Below, one piece after another: positions 58,283 to 64,000 of a stretch of 64,000 nt of DNA. The stretch lies in NCBI GenBank assembly GCA_963844435.1, contig CAWJOG010000018.1, positions 1-64,000 of the forward strand, in the 5' to 3' direction. A program made the translations under genes and the position numbers. Within the stretch, counting starts at the first letter, position 1. Every line of letters starts with the position of its first letter. The stretch is from JBDSLU01 sp963844435 (GTDB lineage Bacteria; Acidobacteriota; Vicinamibacteria; Vicinamibacterales; Vicinamibacteraceae). The notes beneath the pieces are model-generated. The model was not told the DNA's origin and did not search any database. It was given only the letters and a program-made list of their open reading frames with translations.

Positions 58283-59854
58283 TCACTTCACGACGATCGC
58301 CCCCTTGAACATCGCCATCCCGCACGTGAACTCGATCTCGCCGGCCTTCGCCGGCGTGAAGTCGACGACGACCGACTCGTTCAGCGGCAACGGCCGCCTG
58401 ATCTTCAGTGAGGGGAATGCCACCTCGGTGGCGCAGGTCTCGTTGGTCGTTCGGACGAACGTGAGCTTCGCCGGCGTCCCTGCCTTCAGCGTGAGCTTTG
58501 CTGGGCTGAATCCGTCCTTGGTGACCATGATCTTGGCCGTCTGTTCGGGAGCTGCCGACGTCGGTGTCGCCGCGAGAACCGGCCCGGCGGCCGGGGCTCC
58601 GAGCCCCAGGCGTTCCCGCTCGGCCCGAACGTGGAAGCTGCCGTCGGTGACGACCATAGCGCCGGATTCGAGGCCGGCCAGCACGGCGACCGAACTCCCC
58701 ATGACCTCGCCGAGCTGGACGGGCCGTTCGAGGAACTCGCGGTCGTTCTCGGGGTTGACGACGTAGACCACGGAGCGGTCTGCCACCTGCTGGACGGCGC
58801 TGCGAGGAATCTGCACGGTCGGCGCCCCGTTCGCAGGTCCTGCGAGATCCGCCTCGACGAGCATGCCCAGTCTTAGATCCTGGCGCGGATTGGGGACTTC
58901 TATGCGGGCTTTGGCGGTCCTCGTCTCGAGGCTGACCTGTGGGTCGATGTAGCTCACTCGTCCGACAAGCGACACGCCGGGATAGGCCGGGGTGGTGATC
59001 GTCGCCGCGGTTCCGACACGGATGCGGCTGAAGTCCTTCTCGTAGAGGTCCGCGACGACCCAGACGTTCGACAAATCCACGATCGTCACCAGCGGGGTCG
59101 CTGCGTCGACGTTCAGCCCCACGTTGGCGGATCGCTCGGTCACGATGCCCGTCAAGGGTGCAGGCACATCGAGCGTCGCTCCTGCCGAGTGCTCGGCAGC
59201 GAGCCGGTCGATCGCACTGTGCGAGAGACCCAGCAGTCGCAAGCGTGACGAAGCACTCTCGACAGCGGCGCGGCGTCCAGTGTGCTCGGCCTCGACTCGC
59301 TCAAGTTCTTCGCGGCTGGCGGATCCGATCTGCACGAGCTTCGACGTGCGCGCCAGCTCGCGATCGTGCGCGCCGAGCGCCGCACGGGCCGCCACGTAGT
59401 TAGCCTGTGTTTCCGCCAGCTCGGGGCTATAGATCTGCGCGATGGTCTGGCCGCGCACGACACGCGCGCCGAGTTCCGGGATGACGCGCACCACTCGGCC
59501 CGCGACAATCGGCGTCACGACGACTCGCTTATAGGCGTTCGGTTCAACGACCCCGGGTGCCTGGAGGAGCGCCGTGCCAGCGGCACCGCCACCTACCTTC
59601 GTCAGCACGATCCCAGCCCGCGACCTGGCCTCGGGAGACATGGGCACCACAATGGCGGCAGCCCTCGCCCGCGCGTTGCCGCTTCCGATCGGTGCCGATG
59701 CGGCCGACAGGCTTGCTTCGACGGCCATGGGCCGAGACGGGACATGCGTGGCGGCAAACACGACGTAGCCCGCACCGGCCCCGACAGCCACCAATGCCGC
59801 GCCCGCGCCGATCAGCACGGACTTCCGAACGCTCACGAGGGATTCAGCAGTCAT
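58283..59854 (-). CDS. RND efflux periplasmic adaptor (CusB/CzcB type) with C-terminal cupredoxin-like domain
   Basis: A 523-residue membrane-fusion protein. N-terminal anchor SVLIGAGAALVAVGAGAGYV; barrel/hairpin core (VVVTPIVAGRVVRVIPELGA; YSPELAETQANYVAARAALG; LDVPAPLTGIVTERSANVGL; VWVVADLYEKDFSRIRVGTA) typical of CusB. After an Ala/Pro linker, the last ~85 residues form a cupredoxin-like domain (AKIMVTKDGFSPAKLTLKAG ... AGEIEFTCGMAMFKGAIVV) with Cys and Met in CGMAM. Links the inner-membrane pump to the TolC-type channel and may hand over Cu/Ag. The ATG overlaps the stop of the TolC gene (ATGA). Last gene of the operon. Confidence 0.88.
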   Translation of the reverse strand: MTAESLVSVRKSVLIGAGAALVAVGAGAGYVVFAATHVPSRPMAVEASLSAASAPIGSGNARARAAAIVVPMSPEARSRAGIVLTKVGGGAAGTALLQAPGVVEPNAYKRVVVTPIVAGRVVRVIPELGARVVRGQTIAQIYSPELAETQANYVAARAALGAHDRELARTSKLVQIGSASREELERVEAEHTGRRAAVESASSRLRLLGLSHSAIDRLAAEHSAGATLDVPAPLTGIVTERSANVGLNVDAATPLVTIVDLSNVWVVADLYEKDFSRIRVGTAATITTPAYPGVSLVGRVSYIDPQVSLETRTAKARIEVPNPRQDLRLGMLVEADLAGPANGAPTVQIPRSAVQQVADRSVVYVVNPENDREFLERPVQLGEVMGSSVAVLAGLESGAMVVTDGSFHVRAERERLGLGAPAAGPVLAATPTSAAPEQTAKIMVTKDGFSPAKLTLKAGTPAKLTFVRTTNETCATEVAFPSLKIRRPLPLNESVVVDFTPAKAGEIEFTCGMAMFKGAIVVK

Positions 59855-61167
59855 TTCGTCTCTCCCAACGCACGCGCGAGATCGGCTCGCGCCTCCCAGG
59901 CCTCGAGCAGCGTCATCGTGTACGCGCGCTCGAACTCCAGATACCGCCGCTGCTCCGCCATCACGTCGAAGACGGTCGCTCGGCCCAGCTCGAACGTCTG
60001 GCGCACCACGTCCAGATTCCGCTGTGCGAGATCCCGTGTCGCCTGGCTGTATGCGGCAAGCGCCTGTTGCGCTCGCCGGACCCGTACCGTTGCCGCCGCA
60101 ACCTCTGCCCCCGCTGCGAGCTCGACAGCCCGGCGCTGCTCGTCCGCGCTCGCTCGGTCGGCTCGGGCGGCGGCCGTGGCGCCTTGATTCCGGTTCAGCA
60201 CCGGCAGCATCACTGTGGCGCCGCCGGAGACGTAGTGAAACTGGGCGCGAATACGCTCCGGATGCCCGGCAGGAGAGAGCCCGAGCTGCGGGAACCCCGA
60301 ATCCATCCGCATGTAACTCCCGAACAGGCTGACGTCGAAGCGCCCTTCCCTGCCAGCCTGCTCGATCCGCGCGTCGGCGACGGCGACGCGATGCGCGGCG
60401 GCTCGCACGTCGCTTCGCTGCGCAGGCACGATCGGCCCCTCGGGGCCTGGCGCCAACGGGTGAGCAGAGACGATGGCGTCCAGCGATTCCCGCAGCCGTA
60501 GCATCTGCGACACTTCAATGCCCAGGAGCGGCTTCAGGCCCAGTACCGCGCGGTCTGCCCGGCCCAAAGCCAGGTCCCGTTCGGCCTGCAGGCGCCGCAG
60601 TTCAACCGCGAGGAGGTCCGCTTCGAGGCGCGGCCCTGCCCCTTCGTCGGCGCGAGCCCGACTGAGATCGAACTGGCGTTCGACGGTCGCCGCGAGCTGC
60701 GCGGCCACATCGGCCTCCCTGATGGCCGCCACCGCCCGGCCGTCCTGTGCCCGCACATCGGCGACGAGCAATCGCTCCCGGTCGGCCGCGGACAGCTGCG
60801 CGGCCGTGACCTGCCGCTCGGCAGTCTGGATCCGGCCGTCGCGACGGAACAGCTCCAGCGGCCATTGCACGCCAATCGACAGCAGAGTGTCGGTTCCGCC
60901 GGGCTCGCCACGAAGTTCGAACGTGGAGCTGGGATTCGCGCGAAGGCCGCTCTGCTCCCGCTCGCCGCGCGTGACGTCCACCGCGAATCGCGCGGCACGG
61001 ACACCCGGTTCGTTCGCCAAGGCTCTGGCGATAGCGTCATCGAGTCCCAGGCCTGCCGCGGGGTCAAGGTAGATGGAGGCGGACGGGCTTGCCGGCGGTT
61101 CCTGCGCTCGAACGGCTGCTCCGGCGACTGCCGCGGTGAATGCTGCCAGGATGACTCGGCGCTTCAT
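59851..61167 (-). CDS. TolC-family outer-membrane channel (CusC/CzcC type)
   Basis: A 438-residue outer-membrane efflux protein with signal peptide (RRVILAAFTAAVAGAAVRAQ) and the repeated helical hairpins of the family: LDDAIARALANEPGVRAARF at the start, AVELRRLQAERDLALGRADR, and QATRDLAQRNLDVVRQTFEL near the end. Forms the trimeric exit duct for the RND pump. The ATG at 61167 overlaps the pump stop codon by 1 base (TGATG), so the genes are translationally coupled; the longer upstream frame overlaps the pump gene and is rejected. Confidence 0.88.
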   Translation of the reverse strand: MKRRVILAAFTAAVAGAAVRAQEPPASPSASIYLDPAAGLGLDDAIARALANEPGVRAARFAVDVTRGEREQSGLRANPSSTFELRGEPGGTDTLLSIGVQWPLELFRRDGRIQTAERQVTAAQLSAADRERLLVADVRAQDGRAVAAIREADVAAQLAATVERQFDLSRARADEGAGPRLEADLLAVELRRLQAERDLALGRADRAVLGLKPLLGIEVSQMLRLRESLDAIVSAHPLAPGPEGPIVPAQRSDVRAAAHRVAVADARIEQAGREGRFDVSLFGSYMRMDSGFPQLGLSPAGHPERIRAQFHYVSGGATVMLPVLNRNQGATAAARADRASADEQRRAVELAAGAEVAAATVRVRRAQQALAAYSQATRDLAQRNLDVVRQTFELGRATVFDVMAEQRRYLEFERAYTMTLLEAWEARADLARALGETK

Positions 61168-64000
61168 CACTGCACCATCCCTTCGAACTTCGCCGTGCCC
61201 CGGCCCGCCGGGCCGTCCCATTCGACGCTCATCTGCCACGCTCCCGCCATTCCGAACTCGGCCGTCACTGCATAGCGGCCTAGCGTGCTCGTCGGCACGA
61301 CGCGCAGGCCGCTCGACATGACCATGCCCGGCATCGTCATGTTCGCGGCTGCGCGCACCGTGCCGACGTCGACCAGCCGGCCGCCACTCGACCGGAACTC
61401 GAACGTGAACGCGTTCCTGCCGCTCCGCAAGGCACCGGTCTCCGACAGGAGGACGATATCGATCCCGTGGGCCTTCACGGTCTGGACCACCGATCCGGCG
61501 CTCGGTGCTTCGCCAACGGAGCCGGGCCTTCGTGCGTACCACGCCGCTCCGCCAACGGCGGCGACCATGGCGACGACCACCGCCACTGCCGTGACCCGGC
61601 GCGATGAGAATCCCGTCGTCTCAGCCGCCAGCGTCGGCTCTTCACGCAGGCCCAAGCGGCGTTCGTGGATCCAGAAGAAGATCACAGGCGTGACGATGAG
61701 GACGTGGAGGAGGGATGAAATCATGCCCCCCAGCACGGGCGTCGCGAGCGGCTTCATGACCTCGGCACCGACGCGCGTGCTCCACATGATCGGCAGGAGG
61801 CCCGCCACGACCGTCGACACCGTCATGACTTTGGGTCGCAACCGAAGCAAGGCCCCTTCCACAACCGCCTCCCGCAACGACGCACGCGTGAGCGCGTCGC
61901 CGAGGGCTTCCCGTTTCCGCTGCACCGCCTCCTCTAGGTAGATCACCATCACGACGCCGGTCTGGACGGCGGTCCCGAACAGCGCGATAAAGCCGACCCA
62001 CACCGCGACGGAGAAGTTGTAGCCGAGCAACCAGAGCAGGTAGACGCCGCCGGTCAGGGCGAATGGCACGGCCAGCAGCACGTGTGCGGCGTCCAGCGCC
62101 GATCCGTAGGTGAAGTACAGAAGGACGAAGATGATCAAGAGAACAATCGGCAGCACGACCTGCAGTCGCCGCCGCGCACGATCCTGATTCTCCCAGCGTC
62201 CGCTCCACGCCACGTAGTAGCCCGGCGGCGGCTTGACCGCGGCGGCCACGGTCGCCCTGGCATCCTCGACGAAGCCGCCGACGTCGCGGCCCTGCACGTT
62301 GAGTAGCACGGTGGCCAGGAGCAGGCCGTTCTCCGAGGCAATCATGGCGGGGCCGCGCGCCGGCTCAATGCGCGCCAGTTGCCCCAGTGGAATCTGCGCG
62401 CCGCCGGGGGCCGCGACAAGCGTTTCCGCCAACCCCTGAGGATCTGCGCGTGACTCCGGCTTGTAGCGCACGCGGACCGGAAATCGCGCCCGTCCCTCGA
62501 TGGTGGTCGTCAGCACGGTTTCGCCGATCGCCGTCTGGATGACCTCCTGGATTGCCCCTACACCGATGCCGTAGCGGGCCGCGGCGGCGCGGTCGATGGC
62601 GATGTTGAGGTACTGGCCGCTCGTCACTTGCTCCGGGTAGACGTTGCTCGCGCCGGGAACGCGGCGGAGGACGTCCGCCACGTCACGGGCGAGCCGTTCG
62701 ACGGTCGCCAGGTCACTGCCGAACACCTTCACGCCCACCTCGGACCGGATACCGGTGGTGAGCATGTCGATGCGGTTGATGATCGGCATCGTCCAGATGT
62801 TGGAGACGCCGGGCATCTGCACTGCGCGGCCCATGTCGGCCCGCAGCCGATCGAGCGTCATGCCCGCCCGCCACTGCGCTGGCGGCTTGAGATGCACGAC
62901 CGTCTCCGTCATGTTCAGCGGCGCCGGATCGGTCGAGGTCTCGGCCCTGGCAACCTTGGCGACGACGTACTCGACCTCCGGAAATGACTGCAAGATGGCG
63001 TTCTGCCTGGCGGCAATCCGGGTGTTCTCCTCCAGCGAGATGCTGGGATCCGCAATCGGCATGAACATCAGGTCGCCTTCGTTCAACGGCGGCATGAACT
63101 CGCTGCCGATGCCTCGCCCGAGCGCGAGCGCGCCAAGGAACAGGGCTGCGGCCGTCGCAAGGACGAGTCTTGGCCGCGCGAGCGCCCCTTCGAGCGCGGG
63201 TCGATAGACCCTTTGCAAGACCCGCATGACCGGGTTCTGGTCCTCGCGATGCACCTTTCCGCCAAGCAGCAGGCTGCACAGCACTGGCACCAGCGTCACC
63301 GACACCACGGTTGCGGCCAGCACGGCGAAGGTCTTCGTATAGGCCAGCGGATGGAACAGCTTGCCTTCCTGACCGGTCAGCGCAAAGACCGGAATAAAGG
63401 CGAGCAGAATGATCGCCATCGAGAAGAACACCGGTCGGCCCACCAGCCGGGTGGAGTCCAGGACGGCCTGCCACACCAACGCTCGATCCTTCGGGTCGAT
63501 CGCGCGCTGCTCGATGAAGCGAAACGCGTTCTCGGTGACCACGATACCGGCGTCGACCAGGACGCCAATGGCGATGGCGATCCCCGCCAGGCTCATGATG
63601 TTCGATGAGATCCCGGCGTAGTACATGCCAAGGAACGAGAGCAGCACCGCGAGCGGCAGTGGCACCGTCACGATCAGGATCGACCTGAAGTGCATCAGGA
63701 AGACGATGTGCGCGAGCGTGACGAGGATGATCTCCTCGATCAGGGCATGGCGGAGGGTATCGACCGCCTGCTCGATGAGCGTCGAGCGGTCGTAGAACGG
63801 CACAATCTTCACGCCGGTTGGCAGGCCGGGCTCGATTTGGGCGATCCGCGCCTTGACCGCGTCGATGAGAGCGGCCGTGTTGACGCCCGTGCGCGCCACG
63901 ACCACGCCGCCCACGGCTTCCTTCGTCCCCTTGACCAGCGAGGCGACGCGAAAGGCGTTGCCCAGCTGTACATCGGCCACCTGCTCCACGTAGACGGGGA
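61167..64000 (-). CDS. Heavy-metal RND pump (CusA/CzcA type) with fused C-terminal YtkA/FixH-like domain (5' end outside window)
   Basis: Proton-driven inner-membrane pump. In-window part begins VEQVADVQLGNAFRVASLVK (missing about 270 N-terminal residues). Seen: YYAGISSNIMSLAGIAIAIG, VLVDAGIVVTENAFRFIEQR (helix 4 with the proton-relay acidic residues), GGKVHREDQNPVMRVLQRVY, second half FTYGSALDAAHVLLAVPFAL, LLPIMWSTRVGAEVMKPLAT and VIFFWIHERRLGLREEPTLA. After helix 12 comes an extra membrane helix (VTAVAVVVAMVAAVGGAAWY) and a ~115-residue periplasmic domain with NMTMPGMVMSSGLRVVPTST and GRYAVTAEFGMAGAWQMSVE, similar to YtkA/FixH-like proteins. Methionine-rich MTMPGMVM suggests Cu/Ag binding. 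First of a three-gene coupled operon. Confidence 0.9.
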   Translation of the reverse strand, partial: PVYVEQVADVQLGNAFRVASLVKGTKEAVGGVVVARTGVNTAALIDAVKARIAQIEPGLPTGVKIVPFYDRSTLIEQAVDTLRHALIEEIILVTLAHIVFLMHFRSILIVTVPLPLAVLLSFLGMYYAGISSNIMSLAGIAIAIGVLVDAGIVVTENAFRFIEQRAIDPKDRALVWQAVLDSTRLVGRPVFFSMAIILLAFIPVFALTGQEGKLFHPLAYTKTFAVLAATVVSVTLVPVLCSLLLGGKVHREDQNPVMRVLQRVYRPALEGALARPRLVLATAAALFLGALALGRGIGSEFMPPLNEGDLMFMPIADPSISLEENTRIAARQNAILQSFPEVEYVVAKVARAETSTDPAPLNMTETVVHLKPPAQWRAGMTLDRLRADMGRAVQMPGVSNIWTMPIINRIDMLTTGIRSEVGVKVFGSDLATVERLARDVADVLRRVPGASNVYPEQVTSGQYLNIAIDRAAAARYGIGVGAIQEVIQTAIGETVLTTTIEGRARFPVRVRYKPESRADPQGLAETLVAAPGGAQIPLGQLARIEPARGPAMIASENGLLLATVLLNVQGRDVGGFVEDARATVAAAVKPPPGYYVAWSGRWENQDRARRRLQVVLPIVLLIIFVLLYFTYGSALDAAHVLLAVPFALTGGVYLLWLLGYNFSVAVWVGFIALFGTAVQTGVVMVIYLEEAVQRKREALGDALTRASLREAVVEGALLRLRPKVMTVSTVVAGLLPIMWSTRVGAEVMKPLATPVLGGMISSLLHVLIVTPVIFFWIHERRLGLREEPTLAAETTGFSSRRVTAVAVVVAMVAAVGGAAWYARRPGSVGEAPSAGSVVQTVKAHGIDIVLLSETGALRSGRNAFTFEFRSSGGRLVDVGTVRAAANMTMPGMVMSSGLRVVPTSTLGRYAVTAEFGMAGAWQMSVEWDGPAGRGTAKFEGMVQ

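Overview
The window is about 64 kb of very GC-rich bacterial chromosome. Several family-level traits point to Acidobacteriota, most likely the Vicinamibacteria/Vicinamibacterales group. There are four MacB/FtsX-type permeases without their own ATPase (the 'ADOP' architecture common in Acidobacteria), one of them paired with PadR. There are also many secreted sugar-active proteins, a CE15 esterase, SGLT-type symporters, a PilT ATPase, a bactofilin and a Ku/LigD repair pair. The taxonomic call is inference from gene families; no rRNA is present.

Layout. 1-1.5 kb: secreted Gfo/Idh/MocA oxidoreductase running off the left edge. 1.5-9.6 kb: an ECF-type sigma factor next to a decayed copy of its 3' end, a VOC-domain protein with a histone-like tail, a deoxyribosyltransferase/TIR-like + TPR protein, a di-haem cytochrome c, a secreted zinc metallopeptidase, a secreted hypothetical and a bactofilin. 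9.7-17.4 kb: subtilase, D-lactate dehydrogenase-like enzyme, azurin-like cupredoxin, HEAGH membrane protein, YdeI-like protein, CE15-like esterase, SpoIIE/PP2C phosphatase, SDR, and an orphan RiPP precursor with an NHLP-type leader. 17.6-28.4 kb: EamA transporter, esterase fused to an SMP-30-like domain, two tandem SGLT symporters, a Tat-exported TIM-barrel epimerase, DUF2461, acyl-CoA ligase and a YhdH-type reductase. 28.5-33.3 kb: two ADOP permeases. 33.8-43.4 kb: NTF2-like protein, rhodanese, MBL hydrolase, PAS hybrid kinase, PilT, signal peptidase I, TerC and a SulP transporter. 43.4-51 kb: PadR/ADOP operon with a clear operator, a two-component system divergent from a fourth ADOP, with phased repeats between them. 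51-57.8 kb: ArsR/SulP operon with an operator, divergent Ku and LigD, and two secreted hypotheticals. 57.9-64 kb: two tRNA-Arg genes, a tRNA 3'-end-like fragment, and a heavy-metal RND efflux operon running off the right edge.

How the genes work together. The CE15 esterase, esterase/SMP-30 protein, sugar epimerase, SDR, Gfo/Idh protein and symporters suggest a (hemi)cellulose or uronic-acid scavenging lifestyle. The RND operon is built for Cu/Ag-type metals: its pump ends in a YtkA/FixH-like domain and its adaptor ends in a cupredoxin-like domain. Regulation is readable in three places: a 12-bp inverted repeat over the PadR start, an 8-bp inverted repeat over the ArsR start, and CTGAACG repeats at 11-bp pitch between the two-component system and the ADOP it faces.

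Caution on the sequence. At least 13 genes carry single-base frameshifts (about 17 events) in otherwise intact families, so indel errors in the assembly are more likely than mass gene decay. The coordinates given span the whole inferred gene in those cases.
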